A DNA stretch of 64,000 nt from Leptospira sp. 96542 (lineage in GTDB: Bacteria > Spirochaetota > Leptospiria > Leptospirales > Leptospiraceae), in NCBI GenBank assembly GCA_029310945.1, contig JARJFC010000006.1, positions 60,861-124,860 of the forward strand, written 5' to 3'. Under the pieces are notes generated by a model. The model searched no databases, was not told where the DNA came from, and saw nothing but the letters and a program-made list of their open reading frames with translations. The translations under genes and the position numbers were made by a program. Below are positions 27,185-37,699 of this stretch, one piece after another (position 1 is the first letter of the stretch; every line of letters starts with the position of its first letter).

Positions 27185-28335
27185 CGAGGTTATTCGTTTT
27201 TAGCCTTTGTTTTTTGTTCGGTGGTTCCTTTGTATTTGCATTGGATGAACCCGAACCAATCGAACAGCCAATTCCATTACCAATAAAATCTTTATATAAA
27301 TTTAAAACTGCTTCTGGGAAAGGTTTTGAATTTCCCAATTCCACCAAAATCTGGGTAGGTGGGGATGTTATGTTCAATTGGGGTGTCCGGGATTCGATGC
27401 GATCTAAGGATCCTTACTTTCCTTTTCGGAGTTTTTTTTCCTACCTAAAACAGTTCGACTTTCGCCTCTTGAATTTAGAAACTCCAATTTTAAAAAAAAC
27501 ACCCAGTGTTGATCAATTAAAATCATATGTGTTTTATGGAGAAAGAAGAGATCTCACGGTGTTGAAACTTTTAGGCATCGATGGAGTTTTTTTAGGTAAT
27601 AATCACACAATGGATTTCGGCGAACAAGGTTTAAGTGATAGCCTTGCACTATTAAAGGAACATTCGATTCCATATTCTGGTGCAGGTATGAATTTAGAAG
27701 AATCCTTATCGCCCATTGTTTTGCATAAATTTGAGAGAGAATACAGAATATTTTCATTTTCCGATACAGGGGAAACAAGGTTGTTTTCAGGCCCTAGGCA
27801 AGCGGGGGCGGCATATTTTCGGGTAGGAACTGCAGAAAGGCTGATACAAAAGTCGAAACCCCACCAGACAAATATTTTGTCTGTACATTGGGGGGTTGAA
27901 TACGACCCAATACCAACAGAAACTCAAAAGCGAGCCGCAAAATATCTGATAGGTGCAGGATATAAGGTTATCATAGGGCACCATCCGCATATTCCGCAGG
28001 GCATTGAAGTGTTTCCAAAAGGTGTTGTCATTTATTCACTTGGAAATTTTCTTTTTGGATCGAAAAATCAATATTTAAAACACAATATTTCAGCGGTTCT
28101 TCATTTTGATAATGTTTCAGGAAATCTATTATGTGTTGAGGTAATACCCATATTTGGTAAACACCAAACAGCCGCGGGTGACCACTATTTTTATCCTCTA
28201 GGTCCGCATGAAGCCGAAGAGTTTTTGCGTGAATATGCAGTGCTTTGTAAACAGCTTGGGACTAATTTAGTAATCTCTGGCGGAAAGGGTTACGTTTTTT
28301 TTGACAAAGAACTAAATGCCAAACTAAATCCATAA
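27166..28335 (+). CDS. CapA-family (PGA_cap) metallophosphatase-like exported protein, probable ATC start
   Basis: About 389 residues from 27166, or 373 from a TTG at 27214. Family motifs: VGGDVMFNWGV, LLNLETPIL, GNNHTMDFGEQGL, LSVHWGVEYD, IGHHPHIPQGIE and SLGNFLFG, the metal-site residues of the calcineurin-like CapA fold linked to poly-gamma-glutamate or capsule synthesis. The standard TTG leaves only a truncated signal (FGGSFVFALDE). The frame is open upstream, and from ATC at 27166, with AGAGG at 27154-27158, the protein gains a full signal peptide (RLFVFSLCFLFGGSFVFA). No ATG, GTG or other TTG exists in between. The 3' end overlaps a convergent gene by 46 bases. Confidence 0.82.
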   Translation: MNFSVLTRLFVFSLCFLFGGSFVFALDEPEPIEQPIPLPIKSLYKFKTASGKGFEFPNSTKIWVGGDVMFNWGVRDSMRSKDPYFPFRSFFSYLKQFDFRLLNLETPILKKTPSVDQLKSYVFYGERRDLTVLKLLGIDGVFLGNNHTMDFGEQGLSDSLALLKEHSIPYSGAGMNLEESLSPIVLHKFEREYRIFSFSDTGETRLFSGPRQAGAAYFRVGTAERLIQKSKPHQTNILSVHWGVEYDPIPTETQKRAAKYLIGAGYKVIIGHHPHIPQGIEVFPKGVVIYSLGNFLFGSKNQYLKHNISAVLHFDNVSGNLLCVEVIPIFGKHQTAAGDHYFYPLGPHEAEEFLREYAVLCKQLGTNLVISGGKGYVFFDKELNAKLNP

Positions 28336-29090
28336 TGAAACCAGGTGAGTGTTAATCCCAATGCAAAAAATGGAAAACTCATTTCGAGTAAATTTGATTT
28401 AAAAATAGAGAAAAGTTCTAAAAAAAATCCTGTAAAAAATACAATCGCTGCTGAACGTAAAATCCAGCTTTTTTCATATAACCAAAAGTAGATGGCTACA
28501 ATGCCTACATAGCCAAATAAACAAAACCATTTGAGTTGGGATGTAGGCTTTAAATATTCGAGGGAAGGTGTCATTTCCTCTGCTGTTTTTGCATCCAAAA
28601 TATTCAATATAAGTACGTTTTCGATGAGATCGGCAAAACCGGCAACACCCAGTAAACAAACCATACCCATAAAAATTTTAAGAAAGATGGGGCGCACTTT
28701 TCTGCCTGCGTAATGTCCAGTGTAGGTTAAGAAGGCTAAATAACAGAAGATAAAGCCGAAATCAAAATAATGGAGAGTGCGGAACTCGCCAGTCGTATGG
28801 AAAAACTCTAAACTATCTGGTAGGCCGATCAAATCCCAAACTTGTTTTGGGGTTTCTGCCATTTCCAGTGCAAGGCGGGGAGAATCGAAGCCTGAATGGC
28901 TGTCGAGAACAGGTTCCACTGGGGTGACGCTATTCAAAAAACCAGCATAGATCGCCAAAAAAAGCCCTAAAACTAAACCCCAAACCTCCGGAAAATTTGA
29001 TTTTTCGCCCATAAACCCCGCAAATTCCATGGAAATATAGGGTTTGTTTGGCTCCAAGAAGAAATTCCATTGACCCCAGTGCCCATACAC
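28290..29090 (-). CDS. Multi-pass membrane protein of unknown function
   Basis: Up to 266 residues with about six hydrophobic helices (VWGLVLGLFLAIYAGF; FIFCYLAFLTYTGHYAG; IFMGMVCLLGVAGFADLI; WFCLFGYVGIVAIYFWLY; AAIVFFTGFFLELF; FFALGLTLTWFHYGF). The pattern FADLIENVLILNILDA resembles hydrophobic membrane proteins of unknown role found in spirochetes. No enzyme motif seen. The start is unsure: ATGs at 29030 and 29012 would also keep all helices. It converges on, and overlaps by 46 bases, the capA-like gene, and is divergent from rpsF. Confidence 0.7.
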   Translation of the reverse strand: MYGHWGQWNFFLEPNKPYISMEFAGFMGEKSNFPEVWGLVLGLFLAIYAGFLNSVTPVEPVLDSHSGFDSPRLALEMAETPKQVWDLIGLPDSLEFFHTTGEFRTLHYFDFGFIFCYLAFLTYTGHYAGRKVRPIFLKIFMGMVCLLGVAGFADLIENVLILNILDAKTAEEMTPSLEYLKPTSQLKWFCLFGYVGIVAIYFWLYEKSWILRSAAIVFFTGFFLELFSIFKSNLLEMSFPFFALGLTLTWFHYGFSLAFSSLSKKT

Positions 29091-29120
29091 AAAACCCTAG
29101 TGGAAACTATTAAATTCTTC

Positions 29121-29147
29121 TACCTACAGGTTGTTTCCATGTAGGTA
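29121..29147 (+). promoter_or_regulatory. Leader hairpin before rpsF
   Basis: Perfect 8-base arms TACCTACA (29121-29128) and TGTAGGTA (29140-29147) with an 11-base loop, ending 7 bases before the AGGAG ribosome site of rpsF. It may be an autoregulatory element. The loop lacks the CCG expected of the known S6:S18-binding motif, so that identity is not supported. Confidence 0.4.
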
Positions 29148-29163
29148 TGCCCATAGGAGAAAT

Positions 29164-29439
29164 ATGAGAAACTACGAAATCACGAATATTCTTCGTGAAG
29201 GAAATGTAGAAGAGACGAAGTCTGTCGTTAAAGAACTTCTCGCTAAACATTCCTTTACGATCCAAAACGAGGAAGACTGGGGATCCAAAAGACTTTGGCA
29301 CCCGATCGGACAAGACGAACAAGGTCACTTTGTTCTATATAAGTGTTCAGGAACTCCATCAGATGTTTCTAAACTCGAACACGATTTTAAATTAAATGTG
29401 AACATCCTTAAGGCGCTTGTGATCAAGGCAAATGGCTAA
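29164..29439 (+). CDS. rpsF: 30S ribosomal protein S6
   Basis: 91 residues, central-domain protein of the small ribosomal subunit that pairs with S18. MRNYEITNILREG opens the protein and the WGSKRLWHPIGQDEQGHFVL segment is the S6 core. Start at 29164 is set by AGGAG seven bases upstream; a longer in-frame start at 29131 is rejected. It heads the rpsF-ssb-rpsR-rplI order common in bacteria and overlaps ssb by 8 bases. Confidence 0.96.
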   Translation: MRNYEITNILREGNVEETKSVVKELLAKHSFTIQNEEDWGSKRLWHPIGQDEQGHFVLYKCSGTPSDVSKLEHDFKLNVNILKALVIKANG

Positions 29440-29869
29440 CGATCTTAATAAAATTTTGCTAATTGGTCGGATGACCCGTGACCCTGAGTTTAAGTCAGTT
29501 AACGGAAGTTCAGTTGTCAACTTTTCAGTTGCGAATAACAGAATTTATATGTCAAACGGTGAAAAAAAAGAGGAAACTCATTATTTTGACTGTGTAGCAT
29601 GGGGTCGTTTGGCGGACATATTGAAACAATATGCGGGCAAAGGTAAACAAGTAGCACTAGAAGGTCGGTTGCAACAACAGACCTGGGAAACTCCGGAAGG
29701 TAAAAAAGCTTCTAAAATCCGCATTTACGTTGAGTCCGCACAATTGTTAGGTGGACAAGGCAGTGGTGGTGGATCGAGTGACCGTTCGGAAAGTCCGACA
29801 TCTTATGACTCCGGCGTAAGTGGCGGTTTTGATGATTATCCAGCCGGTGATGATGACATTCCTTTTTGA
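29432..29869 (+). CDS. ssb: Single-stranded DNA-binding protein
   Basis: 145 residues. OB-fold at residues 1-110 (NKILLIGRMTRDPEFKSVNG, YFDCVAWGRLADILKQYAGK, VALEGRLQQQTWETPEGKKA), a Gly/Ser-rich linker, and the conserved acidic tip DDDIPF that recruits repair and replication partners. Acts at replication forks and in recombination. Overlaps rpsF by 8 bases and is followed by rpsR, the standard arrangement. Confidence 0.96.
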   Translation: MANDLNKILLIGRMTRDPEFKSVNGSSVVNFSVANNRIYMSNGEKKEETHYFDCVAWGRLADILKQYAGKGKQVALEGRLQQQTWETPEGKKASKIRIYVESAQLLGGQGSGGGSSDRSESPTSYDSGVSGGFDDYPAGDDDIPF

Positions 29870-29881
29870 TAGGTGATAATA

Positions 29882-30226
29882 ATGAGTGAAACTGCAAATA
29901 TTGATGATACAAGAATAAGTTCCCGTGACAATTTAGACGGGATGGATGACGACGAAAAAGGTGGCTTCCGTGGTAAAGACGGGGAAGGTAAATTTGGTCG
30001 TAAAAATGCAAAATACAAAAAGAAAGTTTGTAAATTTTGCGCAGACAAGGAACTCTTAGCAGGTCTTGATTATAAACGAGTGGATATCTTAGAAAGATTT
30101 GTTACCAATCGTGGTAAAATCATTCCAAGAAGGATTACTGGTACTTGTGCGAAACACCAACGCGTGTTAGCTCGCGAAATTCGTAAATCCCGATCAATCG
30201 GATTACTTCCGTTTAAAGTTCTTTAG
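29882..30226 (+). CDS. rpsR: 30S ribosomal protein S18 with N-terminal acidic extension
   Basis: 114 residues. The C-terminal 75 residues are S18 ([40 protein letters not shown]). CKFC and CAKH give a possible zinc site as in C+ type S18 proteins. An unusual hydrophilic extension of about 37 residues, rich in Asp and Gly ([20 protein letters not shown]), precedes the core. ATG at 29882 with TAGGTGAT upstream; an upstream GTG at 29873 is less likely. Confidence 0.94.
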   Translation: MSETANIDDTRISSRDNLDGMDDDEKGGFRGKDGEGKFGRKNAKYKKKVCKFCADKELLAGLDYKRVDILERFVTNRGKIIPRRITGTCAKHQRVLAREIRKSRSIGLLPFKVL

Positions 30227-30235
30227 GAGCACGAA

Positions 30236-30682
30236 ATGAAAGTTGTATTGCAAAAAGATGTATTGAATCTTGGTGACGCTGGCGATATCAAAGAAGTTGC
30301 GGACGGTTATGCACGTAATTTTTTGATTCCTAGAAGGTTTGCTGTACGGGCAAACGAAGGGAACACAAAAGCGGCTGTTCACCAAAAAAGACTCGCTGAT
30401 CTCAAAAGGGAAAAACGAGTGAAAGTGATGAAAGAACTCGGCGCTTCCATAGATGGAAAAACCTACGAAATCAAAGTAAAAGTGGGTGAAAACGACAAAC
30501 TTTTTGGTTCCGTTACGGCAAATGACATTGCCCTTGCGATTAAAAAAGGGGGAGTGGAACTTGACAAACGTAAACTTGATTTAGGTGAGCCTATCAAAAC
30601 TTTGGGCGAAACTAAAATCAAAGTGAAACTAGCTGAAGGTGTTGTTCCACAAATCATTGTTAAAGTCGTAGGCGAATCTTAA
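30236..30682 (+). CDS. rplI: 50S ribosomal protein L9
   Basis: 148 residues. N-terminal L9 domain (MKVVLQKDVLNLGDAGDIKE, VADGYARNFLIPR), the long connecting helix (AVHQKRLADLKREKRVKVMK), and the C-terminal rRNA-binding domain (KLFGSVTANDIALAIKKGG). GGAG ribosome site at 30226-30229. Third ribosomal gene of the operon. Confidence 0.96.
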   Translation: MKVVLQKDVLNLGDAGDIKEVADGYARNFLIPRRFAVRANEGNTKAAVHQKRLADLKREKRVKVMKELGASIDGKTYEIKVKVGENDKLFGSVTANDIALAIKKGGVELDKRKLDLGEPIKTLGETKIKVKLAEGVVPQIIVKVVGES

Positions 30683-30704
30683 TCTTTACGATTACGTTTT
30701 TTAA

Positions 30705-32048
30705 ATGAATTCTAACCCTCTTCAGGAGATAGAGTCTGAGAAGAACCTCATTGGTTACTTGCTCATGAGAGGGGTAGCTGGTAAGGAAGATTTAGGCTTA
30801 AAACCTGAAGATTTTTACTTAGAATCACATAGACGAATTTACGAGGCCATGGACGACCTAGTACAGGAAGGTGTGGCTCTCGATATTGTTACAGTAACAA
30901 ACCAAATGCGAGAAAAACGTCTATTCAAAGACGAATCTCGCGATTTAGAATACATCACTTCACTTTATAAAGATTCCGTTCCTTACCAACCGCTTGATTA
31001 TTATGTAAAACGTGTTAAACGAATTTCGGATCGAAGAAAGTATGTTGAAACACTAAATGAAGCAATTGATAAAGTCAAAACTGAGCCTGGCGAAAATGAT
31101 ACCGTTTTTAGTGTCATTGAACAGTCTCTTATGGATATTTCTCGCCAGGAAAGAACCAAAGGTTTACGGATTGTACGTGAAGATTCTAATCTTCTAATAG
31201 ACTATATAAAAACTGTTGTTGCCAATAGCCAATTGGGTGGTGGTGGGATCAATGGTTTAAAAACCCACTTCACAGGTCTCGACCAAGCCACAACGGGATT
31301 AAAATCTCACGAACTAATGATTTTGGCGGCAAGACCTGGAAATGGAAAAACAACATTTGCTTTGAATATCGCAGCCAATGCAGCACTCAAAGAAAAAAAA
31401 GCGGTTGTTATATTTTCTCTTGAGATGAGTCGTTTGGAACTCCTTCTCAAACTCATCAGTGCAGATGCAAGGATTGATTCTTATGCGCTAAAAGCCGGCA
31501 CTTTGACACCTGCGCAAATGAGCCAATTGAAAGATTCGATCGGGACAATAACATCATCGAAAATTTACATTGATGATTCTGGTTATTTGACAATCCAAGA
31601 ATTTTCTGCAAGGCTTCGCCAGCTCCGTACAACGGAGGAAGTTGGTCTAGTAATTGTGGATTATCTCCAGCTTATGAGTGATCCGAAGGCTGCAATGGGT
31701 GGAAGACAACAAGAAGTAGCCAATATTTCGAGAGGGTTAAAACAAATGGCTCGCGAAATCAGTTGTCCAGTCATTGCACTTTCGCAAATGAATCGATCCA
31801 TTGAAAATAGATCGAAAGATCAAAGGCCGCAACTTTCCGACTTACGTGAGTCAGGTGCCATTGAGCAAGATGCTGACATAGTTTGTTTTATTTATCGGGA
31901 GGAAATGGTGAAACCTCCTGAAGAGTTAGATCCGAATAAAAAGGGTATGGCTGAAATCATCATCGCAAAAAACAGAGCGGGGGCGACTATGGATTTTCCA
32001 TTGATGTTCAATCCAAAAATCAGTCGTTTTGACAACGTTCCAATCTAA
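30705..32048 (+). CDS. dnaB: Replicative DNA helicase DnaB
   Basis: 447 residues. N-terminal primase-interacting domain ([20 protein letters not shown]), then the RecA-like motor: Walker A in [20 protein letters not shown], Walker B in [14 protein letters not shown], and the C-terminal [20 protein letters not shown] and [16 protein letters not shown] motifs. Hexameric fork helicase. Its place after rplI is common in bacteria. No intein. Confidence 0.97.
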   Translation: MNSNPLQEIESEKNLIGYLLMRGVAGKEDLGLKPEDFYLESHRRIYEAMDDLVQEGVALDIVTVTNQMREKRLFKDESRDLEYITSLYKDSVPYQPLDYYVKRVKRISDRRKYVETLNEAIDKVKTEPGENDTVFSVIEQSLMDISRQERTKGLRIVREDSNLLIDYIKTVVANSQLGGGGINGLKTHFTGLDQATTGLKSHELMILAARPGNGKTTFALNIAANAALKEKKAVVIFSLEMSRLELLLKLISADARIDSYALKAGTLTPAQMSQLKDSIGTITSSKIYIDDSGYLTIQEFSARLRQLRTTEEVGLVIVDYLQLMSDPKAAMGGRQQEVANISRGLKQMAREISCPVIALSQMNRSIENRSKDQRPQLSDLRESGAIEQDADIVCFIYREEMVKPPEELDPNKKGMAEIIIAKNRAGATMDFPLMFNPKISRFDNVPI

Positions 32049-32059
32049 AGGGTAAAAAT

Positions 32060-33865
32060 TTGAATAACTGGGTACAAGAAGAATTTAAAAATAGAATCCA
32101 AGCTGAATCCGTGACGGATGTTATGGTTGGTAAAACATTGTTTTTATCGGGTTGGGCGTTTCGTTTTCGCGACCAAGGTGGGGTGATTTTTATCGATTTG
32201 CGCGATCGTTCTGGGATTTTACAAGTGGTAGCGCGGAAAGAGCTGTTAGGTGATGATTTTGCTAAGGCAGAAAAAGTTCGTTCTGAATTTGTAATTGCCG
32301 TAAAGGGTAAACTTTCGCTTCGTGATAACGACTCTATCAATCCAAAAATGAAAACTGGTAAGTACGAACTTATCATAGAAAAAATGGAAATTTTGAACCA
32401 GGCCAAAACCCCTCCATTTACATTGGATGAGTTTGATCCATCGGGCGAGGAAGTTAGGTTAAAATATCGTTATTTGGATATGCGAAGAGAAGAGTTAAAA
32501 GATCGTTTGATTTTGCGTCATAAATTAACTTTTGCTTTGCGGGAATATTTGGATCAAAAATCATTTTTGGAAATCGAAACTCCCATTTTGAATAAATCCA
32601 CTCCTGAAGGAGCACGCGATTTTTTGGTGCCTTCCCGATTGAACGGCGGTGAGTTTTATGCATTACCACAATCTCCCCAATTGTTCAAACAAATTCTTAT
32701 GATGGGTGGGATGGAAAAATATTTCCAAATTGTAAAATGTTTTCGAGATGAAGATTTGAGAGCAGATCGCCAACCAGAGTTCACTCAGTTAGATATGGAA
32801 TTTTCGTTTGTAACAGAGGAAGATATTCGTCGTGAAATAGAACTTATGTGGCAGTATGCCTTAAAAAAAGTTTTTAATTTAGATATCCAGACTCCGTTCC
32901 AAACGATGCCATACCATGTTGCTATGGAAGAATATGGAAGTGATAAACCGGACATTCGATTCGGTATGAAATTAGTGGATGTTTCTGAGTTTGTTAAAAA
33001 CTCCGACTTTCAGGTGTTTAGTGGTGCAATTTCTTCAGGTGGAGTTGTGAAAGCAATTGCTGTTCCTGGTGGAGCGAACATCTCACGAAAGGAAATTGAA
33101 GACCTAACAGCATGGTTATCGCGTGATTACCGAGCAAAAGGTCTTGCTTATATGAAACACACGGCATCAGGTTTAGAATCAACAATCACAAAGCGATTTT
33201 CTGGAGAAACCTTGGAAAAAATAGCGAAAGCTGTGGGATCCAAAGAAGGCGATATGGTATTCTTTGGTGCGGATTCAAGTAAGATTGTCAATGCTTCACT
33301 AGGTGCACTTCGCCTTCGTTTGTCTGATAAGTATGATCCACCTAAAACAAGTTATAGTTTTCACTGGGTTGTCGATTTTCCCATGTTTGAAGTGGATGAA
33401 ACTTCTAAATCTTGGACATTTTTACACCACCCATTCACCTCACCCAAGGAAGAAGATTGGGGTAAATTAAGAGATTGGAAAGCAGGTAAAACTGTTGACC
33501 TTTCTTCTATCGGAGCCAAAGCTTATGATTTAGTTTTGAATGGAACGGAAATTGGGGGTGGGAGTATCAGAATCCACGACGCTGAAATTCAAAGTTTAGT
33601 CCTCGAAGCCATAGGCATCGATGAAAAATCTGCCGAGTCTAAATTTGGATTTTTATTGGAAGCTCTTAGTTTTGGCGCACCTCCGCATGGCGGTATCGCT
33701 TTCGGTGTGGATCGAATCATGATGTTACTCACTGGGGGAACTTCCATCAGGGATGTGATCGCTTTCCCAAAAACGCAAAAAGGAATTTGTCTCTTAAGTG
33801 AAGCACCAGGGCCTGTGGAGTCTAAACAATTGGAAGAGTTAAAACTCAGGATAGTTACTATTTAA
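32060..33865 (+). CDS. aspS: Aspartyl-tRNA synthetase (bacterial type)
   Basis: 601 residues, class II synthetase that charges tRNA-Asp. N-terminal OB anticodon-binding domain ([20 protein letters not shown]), motif 1 region, motif 2 in [20 protein letters not shown], the GAD insertion at about 300-410 typical of the bacterial form, and motif 3 in [19 protein letters not shown] start at 32060, 11 bases after dnaB. No GatCAB genes in the window, so whether it also charges tRNA-Asn cannot be judged. Confidence 0.96.
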   Translation: MNNWVQEEFKNRIQAESVTDVMVGKTLFLSGWAFRFRDQGGVIFIDLRDRSGILQVVARKELLGDDFAKAEKVRSEFVIAVKGKLSLRDNDSINPKMKTGKYELIIEKMEILNQAKTPPFTLDEFDPSGEEVRLKYRYLDMRREELKDRLILRHKLTFALREYLDQKSFLEIETPILNKSTPEGARDFLVPSRLNGGEFYALPQSPQLFKQILMMGGMEKYFQIVKCFRDEDLRADRQPEFTQLDMEFSFVTEEDIRREIELMWQYALKKVFNLDIQTPFQTMPYHVAMEEYGSDKPDIRFGMKLVDVSEFVKNSDFQVFSGAISSGGVVKAIAVPGGANISRKEIEDLTAWLSRDYRAKGLAYMKHTASGLESTITKRFSGETLEKIAKAVGSKEGDMVFFGADSSKIVNASLGALRLRLSDKYDPPKTSYSFHWVVDFPMFEVDETSKSWTFLHHPFTSPKEEDWGKLRDWKAGKTVDLSSIGAKAYDLVLNGTEIGGGSIRIHDAEIQSLVLEAIGIDEKSAESKFGFLLEALSFGAPPHGGIAFGVDRIMMLLTGGTSIRDVIAFPKTQKGICLLSEAPGPVESKQLEELKLRIVTI

Positions 33866-33867
33866 TT

Positions 33868-34875
33868 ATGGATGAAAGTTTTACATTCCAAGAGGAATCT
33901 CTCTACCAAACGGTGTGTGGGATAAGTGACAGCAAACTACCGTTATGGGAAGCTCGATTGAATGTAAAACTGATACCACGAGGAAAATCTCTTATTATCC
34001 AAGGAAATTCAAAAGAAATAAAAAAAACAAAAGAAATTTTCTACCAAGTTGAAGAAAATTACAGAAAAAGGCCAGACAAAGAAAATTTTTCATTCTTTGA
34101 TATTGATTACTTAATGAACCAGATCAAAGATGCAAACTCTGGTTGGCCAACACCTGATTCTGATGATTTTAAAACGGAAGGATCTTCTTGGTCTCCGAAA
34201 GATAAAATATTTGTAACCTTTAAGGGAAAACCCATTTTTCCTCGTACAAAAAATCAAGAGAACTTCGTAGAAAGTTTGAAGAAAAATTATATTACAGTGG
34301 CTATGGGTCCTGCTGGTACTGGCAAAACTTTTTTATCCATTGCAACTGCATGTCGGATGATGCAAACTGGAGAGGTGGATCGCCTCATACTCACAAGGCC
34401 TGCAGTCGAAGCGGGTGAAAACCTTGGTTTTTTGCCAGGGGATTTAACTCAAAAAGTAAATCCCTATCTTCGCCCCATTTATGATGCGTTACACGAATGT
34501 ATCGGTTTTGAAAAAACAACAGAGTTTTTACAAGTTGGAAAAATTGAAATTGCACCCATTGCCTTTATGCGGGGACGAACCCTTTCTCATTCTTTTATTA
34601 TATTGGATGAAGCCCAAAACTGTACTTTGCCCCAACTTAAAATGTTTTTAACTCGTTTCGGTAAAAATTCCAAAATGGCAATTTCGGGCGATGCCACTCA
34701 AATTGATTTGGCTCACGGCAAGTCAGGACTTGAAAAGACAATTCACACATTACGAGGGCTTTCTGGTATTGACACAATTTTTTTTGCGAGGGAAGATATC
34801 ACAAGGCATCCGATCGTCGAATCGATTGTCAGAAGGTTTGAAGAAAACGAAAGTTTATTCTCTAAAAAACAATGA
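33868..34875 (+). CDS. phoH: PhoH-like ATPase (YbeZ family)
   Basis: 335 residues. N-terminal KH-like segment and a C-terminal P-loop ATPase domain with Walker [16 protein letters not shown], the signature [20 protein letters not shown], and the Walker B-like [12 protein letters not shown]. PhoH/YbeZ proteins partner with the YbeY ribonuclease in rRNA maturation. It lies two bases after aspS, overlaps pgpH by 4, and ybeY follows pgpH, the classic phoH-pgpH-ybeY order. Confidence 0.95.
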   Translation: MDESFTFQEESLYQTVCGISDSKLPLWEARLNVKLIPRGKSLIIQGNSKEIKKTKEIFYQVEENYRKRPDKENFSFFDIDYLMNQIKDANSGWPTPDSDDFKTEGSSWSPKDKIFVTFKGKPIFPRTKNQENFVESLKKNYITVAMGPAGTGKTFLSIATACRMMQTGEVDRLILTRPAVEAGENLGFLPGDLTQKVNPYLRPIYDALHECIGFEKTTEFLQVGKIEIAPIAFMRGRTLSHSFIILDEAQNCTLPQLKMFLTRFGKNSKMAISGDATQIDLAHGKSGLEKTIHTLRGLSGIDTIFFAREDITRHPIVESIVRRFEENESLFSKKQ

Positions 34876-37238
34876 AAAAATTATTTGAAACATCCATGAC
34901 TGGTTTAACAGATTTTCTAACGCGAGTTAGACCCGTATCTGTCGTTAGAAATATTCAAATTATTTTAGTGTTTTTGACTTTGATTTTTGTTACCTATAAT
35001 TTGGCGGTTCCATTCTTTGGGCAAACGCGTGTTAATACGGATCCGGATGGACCATTTTCGGAAGGAAAAATTGCTCCAGAGACCATTCAGTCTTTTAAAG
35101 AATTTTCATACGAAGATGTAGAAAAAACGGAACTAGAGAGAAGTAAAGCGCATTCGGCGGTGCCGTTTTCGTTCGATAAAGATTTTTCCATTTTGACAAT
35201 GGGTATAGATATAAATCTGTCTGAAGATATTGAAACCTTGAAAGTCATTGTCGCCGAAGGAAGGTTAAATCCTGCAGTCATCCGCGACCGGATTCCTCGT
35301 TGGCGAAATCGTACAACGGAAGAATTGTCAGCCATTGTCGAATATCCAAAAAAGGATAAGTTAAAGAACTTCATCCAACAATATACCAATTTAATTTTTT
35401 CGAAATATTGTATTGTCAAAGAAGATTTACCTTTTGCTAAGGAGCTAGATAAATCTGGAGCAAAGGTTCGAAATTTGGGAACACAAGGACAATTTACGAA
35501 TATTGAAGGTGCTCTTGTCATTCCAAGATCTCAGATATATAAAGATGGTCCTGTTATGAACACATTGCAGAAGCTGGCTCAAGAAAAATTGCCCAATGTT
35601 TCTGAAAATCTTTTAAAGGCCGTTTCTCGCATTGGACTGTATTATATTTATTCTTATCCAGCTTGTTCGTTTAACCAAGAAGAGACGGAAGCTGCGAGGT
35701 CAAAAGCAGGTAGTTCTGTTCCCATTCAAAAAAGTAGAATACAAGCTAACGAAATCATAGTAAGGTCAGGTGAGGTTATTTCTGCCTCGGTCAAACTGAA
35801 ATTGGATATGATGAATCGGTATGCCACAAGGGCAAACTTGGCTTCCATAATTTCCATTTTTATTTCCCAATGTGTACTCATTGTAATTGTTGGATTCTAT
35901 TTAATTCGTTATCGGCCAAACAGGTTGAACGATCTTTCAAGTAATCTCATCATTTTTATCACTCTTTGGATCGTTGTATTAGCCATATATTTTGTTTCTA
36001 AGTTTTTCTATTTAAATGATAGTGATTGGAGTAGTGTCTATTATTTCGGGCTATTTGTTCCGATTGGGATGATGTGTTTACTCCTTGGTTTTGTCTATGA
36101 TGAGCAGTTATCAATAGCAATCGGTTTTTTCCTTTCTTTTACTGTTTTTTTTGCTTCGAGATACAATCCAACTTCATTTATGTTGGCATTTACTGTAGCA
36201 GTCGTTAGTTCGATATATGGTAGAAGGCTTATCAAACGTATCGATTTTTTAAAGGCAGGTTTTTTACTTAGTTTTGTCCAGGTTTTGATTTCAACTGCCG
36301 GGTATCTATTTGATGGTCGTGAATTTTGGGTGTCTACGAATTCTGGATTTTTAATTGATTTGTCTCGGTCGAATTTTTTTAGGTTGGTTATCGTTTGTTT
36401 TGTAAATGGTTTTGCAAGTGCTACAGCAGTTCAATTCCTTTTGCCTTTGTATGAATATGTTTTTAATATTCCAACTCGTTTTAAGTTGATTGAACTTGCG
36501 GACACTGGCCATCCTTTATTACAACAATTATTAACAAAAGCACCTTCAACGTATACCCATACATTTTTAGTTGCCGCCTTATCAGAAAGAGCAGCACAGA
36601 ATTTACATTTGGATAGGTTGCTTGTTCGCGTGGGAGTTTATTTTCATGATATTGGTAAAATTCCGAATGCAGGATTTTTTGTTGAAAATCAACATTTAAT
36701 TCCCAAACCAGAACATATAGATAAAGACAATCCGGCATTAGCTGCAAAAACAGTCATAGATCATGTGTTAGATGGGATAGAAATGGCAAAAAAAGCAAGA
36801 TTGCCACGTGAAATCATTAATTTTATTCCTGAACACCATGGAACTTCAACCATGGCCTTTTTTTATCATAAAGCATTGCAGAGTATTTCTGCTTCTGCAC
36901 GTAAAAAAATAAATAAAAAAGATTTTCAATACCCTGGACCAAAACCACAATCCAAAGAAACGGGTATTGTTATGATTGCCGATTCTTTAGAAGCCGCATC
37001 ACGATCCTTAGATGAAGTATCGCCTGAAAGTTTGGACGATCTAATTCGGAAAATTATAAATTCCAAACTGGCTGAAAATCAATTGGATGAAAGTGGCCTT
37101 ACCATTGGAGATTTAGAAATTATAAAATCTAGTTTTAAAGAAGTTCTACTTTCGAGTTTACACCAAAGACCGAAATATCCGAAACCAGAAGAAACTAAGG
37201 CTTTGGAAGCGGCTAGCAAAAAGAAATCCAAAAAATGA
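34872..37238 (+). CDS. pgpH: PgpH-type 7TM HD-domain cyclic-di-AMP phosphodiesterase
   Basis: 788 residues. One N-terminal helix, a large extracytoplasmic 7TMR-HDED domain (about 55-315), seven helices (about 325-520) and a cytoplasmic HD phosphohydrolase domain with His in [18 protein letters not shown] in [14 protein letters not shown], and EHHGT. Characterised PgpH proteins hydrolyse c-di-AMP to pApA and link wall or osmotic state to nucleotide signalling. Assignment as a c-di-AMP enzyme is by architecture and synteny. Overlaps phoH and ybeY by 4 bases each. Confidence 0.9.
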   Translation: MKKLFETSMTGLTDFLTRVRPVSVVRNIQIILVFLTLIFVTYNLAVPFFGQTRVNTDPDGPFSEGKIAPETIQSFKEFSYEDVEKTELERSKAHSAVPFSFDKDFSILTMGIDINLSEDIETLKVIVAEGRLNPAVIRDRIPRWRNRTTEELSAIVEYPKKDKLKNFIQQYTNLIFSKYCIVKEDLPFAKELDKSGAKVRNLGTQGQFTNIEGALVIPRSQIYKDGPVMNTLQKLAQEKLPNVSENLLKAVSRIGLYYIYSYPACSFNQEETEAARSKAGSSVPIQKSRIQANEIIVRSGEVISASVKLKLDMMNRYATRANLASIISIFISQCVLIVIVGFYLIRYRPNRLNDLSSNLIIFITLWIVVLAIYFVSKFFYLNDSDWSSVYYFGLFVPIGMMCLLLGFVYDEQLSIAIGFFLSFTVFFASRYNPTSFMLAFTVAVVSSIYGRRLIKRIDFLKAGFLLSFVQVLISTAGYLFDGREFWVSTNSGFLIDLSRSNFFRLVIVCFVNGFASATAVQFLLPLYEYVFNIPTRFKLIELADTGHPLLQQLLTKAPSTYTHTFLVAALSERAAQNLHLDRLLVRVGVYFHDIGKIPNAGFFVENQHLIPKPEHIDKDNPALAAKTVIDHVLDGIEMAKKARLPREIINFIPEHHGTSTMAFFYHKALQSISASARKKINKKDFQYPGPKPQSKETGIVMIADSLEAASRSLDEVSPESLDDLIRKIINSKLAENQLDESGLTIGDLEIIKSSFKEVLLSSLHQRPKYPKPEETKALEAASKKKSKK

Positions 37239-37699
37239 ATGATGATTTAGAAGTTTCAACAGAATGGAGTTCTGAAGTTCCATTTCCTGAAATTGATAAA
37301 GATTTAGTTTATTTGAATATTGAAAAAGTGTTAAAATATCTTTCGCCAGGTTTTTTATCCTCGCTTGAATTACAATTATTTCTCGTGGATGATCATACCA
37401 TCGAAACAATCAATTGGGAGAGACGGGGTATAAAAAAAACGACAGATGTCTTGTCGTTCCCTCTGTATTCTGAATTTCCACAGATCCCTATACAAATTTT
37501 AGGTGAAGTTATTATTTCCGTGAACACTTGCCGAAAACAAGCGACTGAAATTGGTCATTCGGTTGTAGATGAATTTTACCGCTTACTGATCCATGGAATT
37601 TTGCACTTGTTTGGTTATGATCATGAAACATCTGAAGATGATGCTGTTGCAATGAGGCGAAAAGAAGATGAATGTTTGGATATAGTTTTTGAATCCTGA
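37235..37699 (+). CDS. ybeY: Endoribonuclease YbeY (rRNA maturation factor)
   Basis: 154 residues. The zinc-binding signature [12 protein letters not shown] (His-x3-His-x5-His) is intact, and [15 protein letters not shown] is the family motif. It trims 16S rRNA ends and takes part in ribosome quality control. It sits after pgpH with a 4-base overlap and overlaps recO by one base. Confidence 0.95.
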   Translation: MNDDLEVSTEWSSEVPFPEIDKDLVYLNIEKVLKYLSPGFLSSLELQLFLVDDHTIETINWERRGIKKTTDVLSFPLYSEFPQIPIQILGEVIISVNTCRKQATEIGHSVVDEFYRLLIHGILHLFGYDHETSEDDAVAMRRKEDECLDIVFES

